Notes: a model not told the origin generated them from the sequence alone. A stretch of 23,779 bases of DNA from an uncultured Phycisphaerales bacterium (GCA_903868035.1 CAIPTQ010000163.1:1-23779), one strand, 5' to 3'; positions 17,142 to 23,556 are shown, counted from the stretch's first letter. Translations and numbers: made by a program.

Positions 17142-17423
17142 ATGGTGACTGTGACAATTGATCTGCCGGCCGGTCTGGAGAAGGAGATGATGGCGTCCTC
17201 ACGGGATGTGGCGAAGGATGTTCTGGAGGCCTACGCTTTGGCACTCTACCGTCAGGGACGGTTGGATATTTTTGAGCTCTCGCGGATGCTGGGGCTTGAC
17301 CGGCTGGAAACCAGCGAACTCCTGCAGCGGCATAGGATTTATCGGGGTTCGCTCACGATGGAAGACCTTGAAGAGGACGAAAGAACACTCAACGCGGTAA
17401 TGGGTAAGGTGATGTCGGAATGA
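17142..17423 (+). CDS. UPF0175-family antitoxin
   Basis: 93 residues. The start is ATG 17142, with AGGTGG upstream. The protein opens with a ribbon strand (VTVTIDLPAGLE) followed by helices: KDVLEAYALALYRQGRLDIFELSRMLGL is the UPF0175 core, with a helix-turn-helix-like LSRMLGLDRLETSELL. The acidic C-terminal tail (MEDLEEDERTL) fits a toxin-wrapping segment. UPF0175 proteins are commonly paired with DUF3368 PIN-type toxins, and that partner follows here with a 4-bp ATGA overlap. It probably binds the toxin and represses its own promoter. Confidence 0.88.
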   Translation: MVTVTIDLPAGLEKEMMASSRDVAKDVLEAYALALYRQGRLDIFELSRMLGLDRLETSELLQRHRIYRGSLTMEDLEEDERTLNAVMGKVMSE

Positions 17424-17908
17424 TCGTCATTGCTGACACCTCGCCGCTGGTGGTTCTCGTCAACCTGGAGTTGATCGACATTTTGCCGCGGCTTTTTGGG
17501 AAGGTTGTGATTCCGCCAGCGGTATTCGCTGAATTGAATTCCCCGAAACGCCCCGCCGTGGTCCGCACGTATTTTGCGACGGTGCCGCCTTGGTTGGTCG
17601 TTCGACCTCCTGCGATGCTCTTGGATTTTGGCGGTCTTGATATTGGGGAGACCCAAGCGCTGAGCCTCGCCGTTGAGTTGGGCGCGGACCTGGTCCTGAT
17701 CGACGAGCGCTTGGCGCATCGTGTGGCCACGAATAGGCAGATTCCGGTAATCGGCACAATTCGTGTCTTGGAGAGGGCCGCGGAGGCCGGGTTGATTGAC
17801 CTTAAGGACGCGTTCGCGCGGATTAGGCTAACGGATTTCTGGATTTCGCGCAGGCTATTGGACGAGCGCCTGAAACGGCATCTGGCAAAAAAAGGAAGAA
17901 CCCCATGA
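17420..17908 (+). CDS. PIN-domain (DUF3368) toxin, putative ribonuclease
   Basis: 162 residues. The ATG at 17420 overlaps the antitoxin stop (ATGA). The PIN active-site acids are all visible: D6 in VIADTSPL, E38 in AVFAELN, E77 in GLDIGETQA and D95 in LVLIDERLA. IPVIGTIRVLERAAEAGLI is the typical DUF3368 C-terminal stretch. The length is normal and the active site is complete, so the toxin should be functional. PIN toxins cut RNA and need Mg or Mn ions; the target here is unknown. Its own stop overlaps the next gene, another ATGA. The sequence is less GC-biased than the flanking TPR gene, which fits a mobile toxin-antitoxin unit. Confidence 0.9.
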   Translation: MIVIADTSPLVVLVNLELIDILPRLFGKVVIPPAVFAELNSPKRPAVVRTYFATVPPWLVVRPPAMLLDFGGLDIGETQALSLAVELGADLVLIDERLAHRVATNRQIPVIGTIRVLERAAEAGLIDLKDAFARIRLTDFWISRRLLDERLKRHLAKKGRTP

Positions 17909-18174
17909 CCATCGCCGAATTCCAACTCCACATCCTCAACCGCTACGGCCAACGCGACGTCGAGCGCGGCACGTGGCCCACCTTCGGCTGGTTCATGGAG
18001 GAAGTCGGCGAACTCGCCTCCGCCCTCCACGCCGCCGACCCCGTCAACAAGCAGGACGAATTCGCCGACGTCTTCGCCTGGCTCATGACCCTCGCCAACA
18101 TCCAGGGCGTCGACATGGAAGCCGCCATCCAACGCAAATACTTCAAGGACGGCGGGCCCAAGGGTCATAAGTGA
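17905..18174 (+). CDS. MazG-like nucleotide pyrophosphohydrolase
   Basis: 89 residues. The ATG at 17905 overlaps the toxin stop, and AAAGGAAG lies upstream. The MazG metal-binding pattern is present: E32-E33-x-x-E36 (MEEVGEL) and E52-x-x-D55 (DEFADVFAW). Single-domain MazG-like enzymes hydrolyse nucleoside triphosphates, often unusual or damaged dNTPs, to the monophosphate. Translation is coupled to a toxin, which recalls the naming of MazG in the E. coli mazEF operon, but the codon use here (very C-rich third positions) differs from that of the toxin gene. It may therefore be an old host gene behind which the toxin-antitoxin pair was placed. Confidence 0.88.
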   Translation: MTIAEFQLHILNRYGQRDVERGTWPTFGWFMEEVGELASALHAADPVNKQDEFADVFAWLMTLANIQGVDMEAAIQRKYFKDGGPKGHK

Positions 18175-18220
18175 TGGCTCATCCCCGTTCTCTCGGTAAT
18201 ACTATCTTTCCGAATCTTGT

Positions 18221-18283
18221 TTTCCGTGCGCCGTGCCAAGGCGTTGTGTTTCCGTGGGTGTTCACACCCATAAGATAAGGAGA
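18221..18283 (+). ncRNA. 5' part of a repeated structured-RNA-like element (copy A)
   Basis: 18221-18251 matches 23343-23373 at 30 of 31 bases. Both begin TTTCCGTGCGCC and can form a CGCC/GGCG stem. The next hairpin is kept with different bases: here TGGGTG-TTCA-CACCCA (18255-18270), in copy B GCGGG-...-CCCGC. The tail then runs into the ribosome binding site of the SAM methyltransferase gene. The style resembles HEARO / IscB omega-RNA as I remember it (a GTTGTGTTT box followed by a hairpin and TAAGATAAGG). The name is inference; the repeat and hairpins are seen. Confidence 0.5.
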
Positions 18284-18292
18284 TTTCCCGAA

Positions 18293-19039
18293 ATGGACAT
18301 TCCACGGATCTTCAACATCACCGAAAGTGCTCACCGCATCCATAACCCGTTCACACCCGAAAAGCTCGCCACTCTCGGCGCAGCGCTGCGTCTGGAAACG
18401 GGGACCCGAGTGCTCGACCTCGGCAGTGGTTCGGGGGAGATGCTATGCACCTGGGCACGCGATTACGGCATCATCGGCACCGGCATCGACATGAGCCAGT
18501 TGTTCACCGAGCAAGCGCAACTGCGTGCTGAAGAACTCGGCGTCGCCGATCAAGTCAAGTTCATTCATGGCGATGCTGCCGGCTATGTCTCTGTCGAGAA
18601 GGCCGGTGTGGCAGCCTGTGTCGGTGCCACTTGGATCGGCGGGGGAGTTGCCGGCACTATCGAGCTTCTGGCGCGCAGCCTGCGCACCGGAGGCATCATC
18701 CTCATCGGCGAGCCCTACTGGCGGCAGTTACCGCCGACGGAAGATGTTGCCAAGGAGTGTCATGCCAACTCAATCTCCGACTTTCTCATGCTTCCACAAC
18801 TTCTCGCGTCTTTCGGCCACCTTGGCTGCGACGTCGTTGAAATGGTTCTGACTGGCCAAGACGGCTGGGACAGATACGAAGCCGCCAAATGGCTCACCAT
18901 GCGCCGATGGCTTGAAGCCAATCCCGGCGACGTGTTCGCGAAAGAGGTTCGAGCCAAACTGACCTCGGAACCCGAGCGCTACGCCGCTTGCACGCGTGAA
19001 TACCTGGGCTGGGGTGTGTTCGCGCTGATGCCGCGGTGA
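18293..19039 (+). CDS. Class I SAM-dependent methyltransferase
   Basis: 248 residues. The start is ATG 18293, with AAGGAGA 9 nt upstream. Motif I is VLDLGSGSGEM (40-50), the SAM-binding glycine loop. D66 in GTGIDMS is the expected ribose-binding acid. FIHGDAAGY and the later LIGEPYW are motifs of Rossmann-type small-molecule methyltransferases. I cannot name the substrate: no N6-adenine or C5-cytosine DNA signature (NPPY, PCQ) is present, so it is not the partner of the restriction module. Codon use is less GC-biased than in the TPR gene. The gene sits inside a split copy of a structured-RNA-like repeat, with fragments at 18221-18283 and 19160-19221. That is unusual and suggests it is cargo or an insertion. 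Confidence 0.85.
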   Translation: MDIPRIFNITESAHRIHNPFTPEKLATLGAALRLETGTRVLDLGSGSGEMLCTWARDYGIIGTGIDMSQLFTEQAQLRAEELGVADQVKFIHGDAAGYVSVEKAGVAACVGATWIGGGVAGTIELLARSLRTGGIILIGEPYWRQLPPTEDVAKECHANSISDFLMLPQLLASFGHLGCDVVEMVLTGQDGWDRYEAAKWLTMRRWLEANPGDVFAKEVRAKLTSEPERYAACTREYLGWGVFALMPR

Positions 19040-19067
19040 TGAGGAAACGGAAAAGGAAACGGGGACG

Positions 19068-19094
19068 GGAAAAGGGGGGACGGGACCCTTTTCC
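19068..19094 (+). terminator. Hairpin GGAAAAGGG / CCCTTTTCC after the SAM methyltransferase
   Basis: A perfect 9-bp inverted repeat with a 9-nt loop begins 28 bp after the stop codon. No T run follows, so it is not a classical intrinsic terminator. It may stabilise the 3' end, or be a REP-like palindrome of the kind often found near IS200-like transposases. None of those is in the window. Confidence 0.45.
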
Positions 19095-19159
19095 TGCGTA
19101 TTTCCAAGCATTCCGCCTCATTTCGCCTCCATATTCCACGCATCTACATCCTACTGCCG

Positions 19160-19221
19160 AAGCCTATGGTGTAGAGCGTCCTACAGGGGCTTGCCAAGGG
19201 TGCAGGCCGTCATACCCATAA
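19160..19221 (+). ncRNA. 3' part of the structured-RNA-like element (copy A)
   Basis: 56 of 62 bases match 23458-23519. Conserved blocks are TGGTGTAGAG, GTCCTACA, a perfectly conserved 18-nt block at 19192-19209, and ATACCCATAA. TGTAG and CTACA can pair. Copy B has this segment 84 nt after its first part, but here the methyltransferase gene intervenes, so copy A is interrupted or carries the gene inside it. Confidence 0.5.
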
Positions 19222-19253
19222 GGACCGGCGAATCAATAACTGAACTGTCAAAA

Positions 19254-19331
19254 GTGGCAGGCACACTCCGTGTGCCGTTGCTCCGTTGTGGCAGGCATAC
19301 TCCGTGTGCCGTTGCTCCGTTGTGGCAGGCA
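19254..19331 (+). repeat. 34-bp tandem repeat, two full units and a partial third
   Basis: Units at 19254-19287 and 19288-19321 differ by one base; a third begins at 19322 and diverges after 10 bp. Each full unit contains a hairpin, GGCACAC-TCC-GTGTGCC. The units abut without spacers, so this is not a CRISPR array. It is probably an expanded interspersed palindromic repeat. Confidence 0.8.
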
Positions 19332-19460
19332 TCCGGTACTCCGGGTCGCGACGAGCGGGAAGTGGAAACGGAGCCGGGCAGGGCTCGTGAGGCCCCGGCA
19401 GACGAAAGAGCCGAACGGATAGGCCCACCTAAACCACCGCGCCACTTCTCGACTCTACTA

Positions 19461-20726
19461 TCAATAAGCCTTGATTAAATTACGTGCGACTTTCTCTACA
19501 ATGTCCACGTTGACGGAGTTGCCAAGAGCCTTGAACGCGCGGGTGTTTGCTTCCGGCAGATGTTTCAGGTCTTCCATACTTTGCAGGCGGCTGCATTCAA
19601 GCGGGGTCATATAACGCCTTTCCCATGCGATGATTGGCACCTGCGTCGTGGTCATCGCCACAAGGGATGGGGCTGTCGTGGGACGTTTCACCCGGACTCC
19701 AGAAGCACGAAATTGGACGATGGTGCGCCACAAATTGCGTTTTTCCCCATAGCAGTGCCATTCAAATTTTTGCAAGCTGGGCGGAAATTGGAGAATGGTC
19801 GGTAGCCATCTGTCAATCCATGCCCGATGGCGTTGATAAAAATCCCGGTTTTGCTGAATGAACTTAATCTTCCAGGATGGAAATTCCTTGCCCTCACGAG
19901 CGTAAGATGGAAGCTTCGCAAGACGCTCAGAGGGGGAGAATTGTGACAACGGCTCGCCGTGGCATCCCCGGAAATTTCTAAGCCCATAGCCTCCAACATT
20001 TTTTGGAGTCGTTCGCTGGTACGGATAAGTCGCACCGAATTCCATTGACCAGATAGGGAAGCCAGCCAACTCTTGGTCGGCTGGATGCCGGTCGAGGAAA
20101 TCCTGCCAGGCATTTAGACAATCCACCGCTTGTTTGGAAAGTGGCGTGGCCGCCTTTGGGTGAGAGTCCAGAACGGACTTGATGGACAATTTGGCGTCGG
20201 GATTACCTTCGGGCCACACAAAATGAGCCAGACCCTTTCGTGCGGCGACAATGAAAAACCTTCGTCGCGCCTGCGGAATTCCAAATTCATGGGGAGACAG
20301 GAGGCGTGCTTTAACTTCATAACCGGCATCGGTGAGCCTGCGCTTTAGCCGAAGATTCCATGTCCGCCCGTTGTCATGCCGTTCCAAGTTCGCCACGTTT
20401 TCCAAAATCACGTAGCTCGGACGATGAGTTAGAATCGTGCGGCTCAATCTGTTGAACAGGTTTCCCGATTTTTCGCACTCAAGCCCTTCTTGCTCTCCCG
20501 CCTTTGAAAATGGCTGGCAGGGAAAACCTGCGCAGAGAATATCGTGCTTGGGAATATCGTTGATTTTTACCTTTCGGATGTCGCCATGTGGTCGCATCCC
20601 AAAGTTTTTCTGGTACAAATCTTGCAAAAGTGGGTCGATTTCGCTCGCAAACACGCATTCATGACCAAGCCGTTTGAGCGCTAGGTGGAATCCGCCAAGT
20701 CCAGCAAAAAAATCCACGAACCTCAT
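19461..20726 (-). CDS. DNA (cytosine-5)-methyltransferase of a restriction-modification module
   Basis: 421 residues. It transfers a methyl group from SAM to carbon 5 of cytosine in a specific DNA site. The family motifs are in order: [11 protein letters not shown] (4-13); [10 protein letters not shown] with catalytic C70; VI, ENV (109-111); VIII, QARRRFF (152-158); a target-recognition region, about 200-340; [11 protein letters not shown] and ALGNSVNVD near the C-terminus. All catalytic elements are intact and the length is normal for a Dcm-type enzyme. The start is the ATG at 20726. The target sequence cannot be read from the protein. Upstream on the same strand are a probable nuclease and a ParB-like gene. 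The composition is more AT-rich than the host genes, which fits acquisition. Confidence 0.95.
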   Translation of the reverse strand: MRFVDFFAGLGGFHLALKRLGHECVFASEIDPLLQDLYQKNFGMRPHGDIRKVKINDIPKHDILCAGFPCQPFSKAGEQEGLECEKSGNLFNRLSRTILTHRPSYVILENVANLERHDNGRTWNLRLKRRLTDAGYEVKARLLSPHEFGIPQARRRFFIVAARKGLAHFVWPEGNPDAKLSIKSVLDSHPKAATPLSKQAVDCLNAWQDFLDRHPADQELAGFPIWSMEFGATYPYQRTTPKNVGGYGLRNFRGCHGEPLSQFSPSERLAKLPSYAREGKEFPSWKIKFIQQNRDFYQRHRAWIDRWLPTILQFPPSLQKFEWHCYGEKRNLWRTIVQFRASGVRVKRPTTAPSLVAMTTTQVPIIAWERRYMTPLECSRLQSMEDLKHLPEANTRAFKALGNSVNVDIVEKVARNLIKAY

Positions 20727-20735
20727 TCTGCCATC

Positions 20736-20888
20736 TCACAATTCCTCGACTTGCCTAAATGTCTCGTACCCTGCAAACGAAATGCAACTCCTTTTCTTGC
20801 GGGATGCGGCGATGGCGGCACCCGTCAACCAGTCAAGGTCGTAACGTAACTGCTTTCCGAACCCAAGATTATCACGGAATTCTAACCA
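20736..20888 (-). pseudogene. Remnant open frame directly upstream of the DNA methyltransferase
   Basis: 50 codons are open from after a TAA (20891-20889) to a TGA at 20738-20736. The stretch reads like a protein C-terminus (FGKQLRYDLDWLTGAAIAAS, later SFAGYETFRQVEEL). There is no ATG or GTG in frame; the only candidate start is a TTG at 20828 without a ribosome binding site. Its stop lies 9 bp before the methyltransferase start, a spacing that suggests translational coupling in an ancestral operon. Either the front of the gene was lost, or this is a leader peptide. I do not recognise the family. Confidence 0.35.
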
Positions 20889-20906
20889 TTATTTAGTTTA
20901 GTTCAA
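20879..20906 (-). promoter_or_regulatory. Candidate promoter for the DNA methyltransferase
   Basis: On the minus strand, TTGAAC (20906-20901) and TAGAAT (20884-20879) are 16 bp apart. The leader to the ATG at 20726 would be about 145 nt. A separate promoter would allow the methylase to be made before the nuclease, as is usual for restriction-modification systems. Pattern match only. Confidence 0.4.
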
Positions 20907-21129
20907 GCGATGTTGCCGCGAATACGAAAAACATGGTTTTGTGGACAATATGGTGACATGGTCCCTGCGGCACTTCATGCACTATCTACGCCTTCCAACT
21001 CCAAATATTACGCCGAGATATTTTTCTTACAAAAATGGGATGCCCGCTCAGATGCTGAGGAGCGATCGACGAAGGACTGATCCCGTCCGCTGAAGAAATA
21101 TCTCCCCCAGTTCGCCAAATCGTCCGGAT

Positions 21130-22071
21130 TTACTCGCTGTCAAGCGGAAAAGCGTCAACTCGCTTTTCTGTCCATTTATTCAAATCGGCTGACAAGTCGG
21201 CGGAAATCCAGTCGGCCTCGATGTCAACCGTAGGCGCAAGGAGACGGTGGCGATCCAGCAGCAACATCATCCCGTCCTTGCCGGCGGCGTGCCTAAATTC
21301 CTCTTCAAGCGGAGCAAACGGCATTGAAAGTCCACGGCCGGGCTTTGTGGTAAAATCCAAAAGTCTCCCCCACGTTTGCAGATCCGGAGTGTGGAGCTTG
21401 CGATCCCAATCATCGCCACTGGCACATTGGACGAGGCAAAGCGGGCGACCACCCCAGCCATCTTCAAACGGTTGTGAGCAGACAACATCGAGTCCAACAT
21501 CCTTTGCCTGCTTCTTCGTCCACCTTTCAATAGCCCCGTGCTGTTCAGGTTCTCCGAGATGTTTGGCAATAGCGGTCACCTTTAGCTTGATTGTCGCGAC
21601 TCTCGCCTTGCTCCATCCAGTTGTATGTACGCTCCATCCCAGTTTTTCCAGAGATGCAGCGGTCAATCGCTCAAAAAGTTCGCCTTGTTCCGTGAAATCC
21701 CTGCCGCACTTTGCACTGACCTTTTTGCGATACGCTACCTGCAGAGATAACGCCAAACAAAAGGAATAGCCCGCACGTTGCTTCCATTCTGCTGTTCGCA
21801 ACACCCGGAGTTTTTCGACCGTATACGGTACCGAAGCACCCAAGCACCGACAACGACGACGCATTTCGTTCCACGCCGATTCAATCCGTTCGGAAGCAAA
21901 TGATTGATCGCGATAGACGTTTCCTTCAATGAGCGCATCCTTCACATCCGACTGCGATACCTCTTCCGTCGCGAAGGCAACCGATCCCTCAATCCAGTCT
22001 GCCAGCGCTGCGAGTTTCACATTATGGGCGGTGACAGAAACATTGAATCCATCCTTTGGAAGTTGCAGCAT
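21130..22071 (-). CDS. Probable restriction endonuclease, PD-(D/E)XK-like
   Basis: 313 residues from ATG 22071, which shares one base with the stop of the upstream ParB-like gene (TGATG) and has GGAG at 7-nt spacing; a GTG at 22074 is an alternative. The second half looks like a PD-(D/E)XK nuclease: helix GELFERLTAASLEKLGW (130-146), then GLDVV with D195, PFEDGWGGR, and strand LVQCASGDDW, where Q215 would take the place of the usual glutamate. K225 follows soon after. I recall a family of restriction-linked proteins with this DVV...QCA.G pattern, but I cannot name it firmly. The position between a ParB-like protein and a C5 methylase supports a restriction role. The first 120 residues are helical and may bind DNA or the partner. 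Confidence 0.65.
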   Translation of the reverse strand: MLQLPKDGFNVSVTAHNVKLAALADWIEGSVAFATEEVSQSDVKDALIEGNVYRDQSFASERIESAWNEMRRRCRCLGASVPYTVEKLRVLRTAEWKQRAGYSFCLALSLQVAYRKKVSAKCGRDFTEQGELFERLTAASLEKLGWSVHTTGWSKARVATIKLKVTAIAKHLGEPEQHGAIERWTKKQAKDVGLDVVCSQPFEDGWGGRPLCLVQCASGDDWDRKLHTPDLQTWGRLLDFTTKPGRGLSMPFAPLEEEFRHAAGKDGMMLLLDRHRLLAPTVDIEADWISADLSADLNKWTEKRVDAFPLDSE

Positions 22072-23189
22072 CACTTTTCTCCACTCAAAACTGCGGATTT
22101 GATTGACGGGAAAACATCTAATAATTGAAATGCATCGACACCTGCCCGTCGCACAGCAGATTGTACCCGTAGCGAACCTTTATGATGGTGAGCAGCCTTT
22201 AGAGCCTCTTCGATTTCGTCCGCAGCACGTTCTATATGTTTGGAAATCTCATCTTCGTCAACACCCGCCATCCGCCGCGCAACCTCGAAGGACGGTTGGG
22301 GTGTTCGCTCCAAATATTCGATTGCCTTCCTACTCAAAAGAACCCGTCCAAATTCATCAACATCGCGAGAATCCGAAATGATCGGCTTTTGATCACCTTT
22401 TCCAAAGAGCCAGAGTGCAAAACTTGCGAGTTCTTCAAGTCGGCTTTGAGGAACCGGTTTTCTAGCAGATTTTGGTTCTGATTCTATGTCGATTTGTAGA
22501 TAATTTTGAACGCCCTCTGTCCTCAGCGATAAATATAGAACGCTAAATCTGTCTTCAACTTTGTCGACGTCAACTTGATCGTCTTGGCCTTCCATTTGCA
22601 GCAGCAACCTGTACGAAATGTAATTCATCCGGACTGCGGGGAGCTTGCTGCCGATGCGGCGACGCACTTGCTCGTAATCGAGCTTTTCATCCTCGATCAG
22701 GTGGGCAATAAACTGTGCCTTTTCTGCGGGGTTCCATTCCTTGATCCCCGTGACGTGTCGGAAACCCAAATACGACTGTAAGGAACGCCTATCAGGCTTG
22801 AGAATGAACGGGATATTTGTCAGGCGTTGGAACGCTTCGGGCTTGAATTGGCTTACGAGATCCTTCCATTTGGAACTCGTCTCGACTCCCGAGCGCGTCC
22901 GGTCAATCATCTTAAGCGCTGCCAAACGTCGATTTCCCTCGACCACAACGAGTCCCGACTTTTTCGTCTTGTCGATTGGCTCGTTTACGGCGATTAAGGC
23001 TTCTTGCGGCCAGAACCCGCTTTCCAGGAATGAGACCGCGAGTTCCTCGAGGGTCCAAGGCTTCATTAGTTCTAGGACATCGTCTTGGCTCAGCCCTTTT
23101 TCGACGTTGTGGCGGCCCAATCTTGGGTTCTTTGCATCGAGAAAGAGGTGATCAAGCGTCTCCTCTTTGATCTGGGTAGTTTCTGCCAT
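22071..23189 (-). CDS. ParB/Srx-like domain protein of the restriction module
   Basis: 372 residues. The start is ATG 23189, with AAAGGA upstream. Residues about 10-95 form a ParB N-terminal-like domain: LDAKNPRLG, then LVVVEGNRRLAALKMI (80-95), in which EGNRRLAA is the ParB nucleotide-binding/nuclease box (GxxRRxAA). A helical region (100-210) with NPAEKAQFIAHLIEDEKLDY resembles a ParB-type HTH module. The C-terminus is helical. There is no ParA partner and no parS site nearby, so it is not a chromosome-partition gene. Its place as the first gene of an operon with a nuclease, and on the same strand as a C5 methylase, suggests a DNA-scanning or CTP/NTP-dependent subunit of a defence system. 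That function is inference. Confidence 0.8.
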   Translation of the reverse strand: MAETTQIKEETLDHLFLDAKNPRLGRHNVEKGLSQDDVLELMKPWTLEELAVSFLESGFWPQEALIAVNEPIDKTKKSGLVVVEGNRRLAALKMIDRTRSGVETSSKWKDLVSQFKPEAFQRLTNIPFILKPDRRSLQSYLGFRHVTGIKEWNPAEKAQFIAHLIEDEKLDYEQVRRRIGSKLPAVRMNYISYRLLLQMEGQDDQVDVDKVEDRFSVLYLSLRTEGVQNYLQIDIESEPKSARKPVPQSRLEELASFALWLFGKGDQKPIISDSRDVDEFGRVLLSRKAIEYLERTPQPSFEVARRMAGVDEDEISKHIERAADEIEEALKAAHHHKGSLRVQSAVRRAGVDAFQLLDVFPSIKSAVLSGEK

Positions 23190-23229
23190 CTCATGTTCCT
23201 TTTATGAGCGACGATCCATCAAGGCCATC

Positions 23230-23257
23230 ATCATACCCAATGGGATGTGGAGGCCAA
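23230..23257 (-). promoter_or_regulatory. Candidate promoter of the restriction module
   Basis: On the minus strand, TTGGCC (23257-23252) and TATGAT (23235-23230) are 16 bp apart, with the -10 box about 40 nt before the ParB-like ATG. Five of six -10 bases match consensus. Pattern match only. Confidence 0.4.
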
Positions 23258-23342
23258 GCCAGCGGCTGCAAAAAAGCGACTCCTTGGGCGGCTTGGTAAC
23301 CCCCCCGCCCCCCGCCGCCGGCCTACTTTCACAAAAATCAAC

Positions 23343-23519
23343 TTTCCGTGCGCCGTGCAAAGGCGTTGTGTTTAGCGGGTGTGACTCCCGCCCGGCAAGC
23401 AGGCATGTTCCAGCCGGAAGGAATCGGAGCGGTCAGTGGAGGTAACAACACTACCCAAGCCTCTGGTGTAGAGAGTCCTACACGGACTGGCCAAGGGTGC
23501 AGGCCGTAATACCCATAAA
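23343..23519 (+). ncRNA. Stand-alone structured-RNA-like element (copy B), candidate HEARO / IscB omega-RNA
   Basis: About 177 nt. Its first 31 and last 62 nt recur at 18221-18251 and 19160-19221. Hairpins seen in order: CGCC-GTGCAAA-GGCG; GCGGG (23375-23379) with CCCGC (23387-23391); TTCC-AGCC-GGAA; GTGTAG-AGAGTC-CTACAC. No IscB, TnpB or HNH gene is next to it. The GTTGTGTTT box, the GGGTGTGACTCCC hairpin and the CGGCAAGCAGG segment fit my memory of HEARO (HNH endonuclease-associated) RNAs, which guide IscB. The alternative is a 5' fragment of a group II intron, since GTGCGCC resembles an intron start. Repeat and hairpins are seen; the name is inferred. Confidence 0.5.
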
Positions 23520-23556
23520 CGTCATCCTTCCTGCTATTTGCGTCGTGCTTAATCCG

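Larger units (their letters stand above)
19040..19460. other. Non-coding stretch between the SAM methyltransferase and the DNA methyltransferase
   Basis: No convincing gene. In order it holds a purine-rich tract with a 9-bp hairpin (19041-19094), the 3' part of the structured-RNA-like repeat (19160-19221), a 34-bp tandem hairpin repeat (19254-19331), and about 130 bp without recognisable features. The DNA methyltransferase ends at 19461 on the other strand, so the two methyltransferase genes are convergent across this gap. Confidence 0.7.
20727..21129. other. Gap between the nuclease gene and the DNA methyltransferase gene
   Basis: 403 bp with no complete gene. It is AT-rich for this window. 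On the minus strand it holds a promoter candidate (20879-20906) and an open frame without a good start that ends 9 bp before the methyltransferase ATG. Further upstream, a 45-codon frame continues in phase past the stop of the nuclease gene; this may be chance. On the plus strand I see nothing. Confidence 0.6.
23190..23556. other. Gap between the ParB-like gene and aroA
   Basis: No gene is visible in either direction. It contains a promoter candidate for the restriction module (23230-23257, minus), a C-rich tract at 23300-23322 (C7, C6, then CCG units), and an apparently continuous structured-RNA-like element (23343-23519). The last 37 bp before the aroA stop show nothing. Confidence 0.7.

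Noticed and set aside
18221..19221. Integron gene cassette with attC site
   Set aside because: GTTGTGTTT resembles a core-site half, but the paired inverse core and the R/L box arrangement are not visible and no integrase is present.
19254..19331. CRISPR array
   Set aside because: Units abut without spacers, only about 2.3 copies exist, and no cas gene is nearby.
21001..21129. 45-codon frame continuing in phase after the nuclease stop codon
   Set aside because: No start codon with a ribosome binding site and no recognisable sequence; a stop read-through extension cannot be supported from one sequence.
22071..23189. Chromosome-partition ParB with a nearby origin
   Set aside because: No parA, parS palindromes, dnaA or DnaA boxes are seen; the gene is the head of a restriction module.
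23343..23519. Group II intron 5' end (GTGCGCC)
   Set aside because: The start fits, but there is no reverse transcriptase and no recognisable domain V, and the whole repeat ends after about 177 nt. I keep it as an alternative to the HEARO reading.
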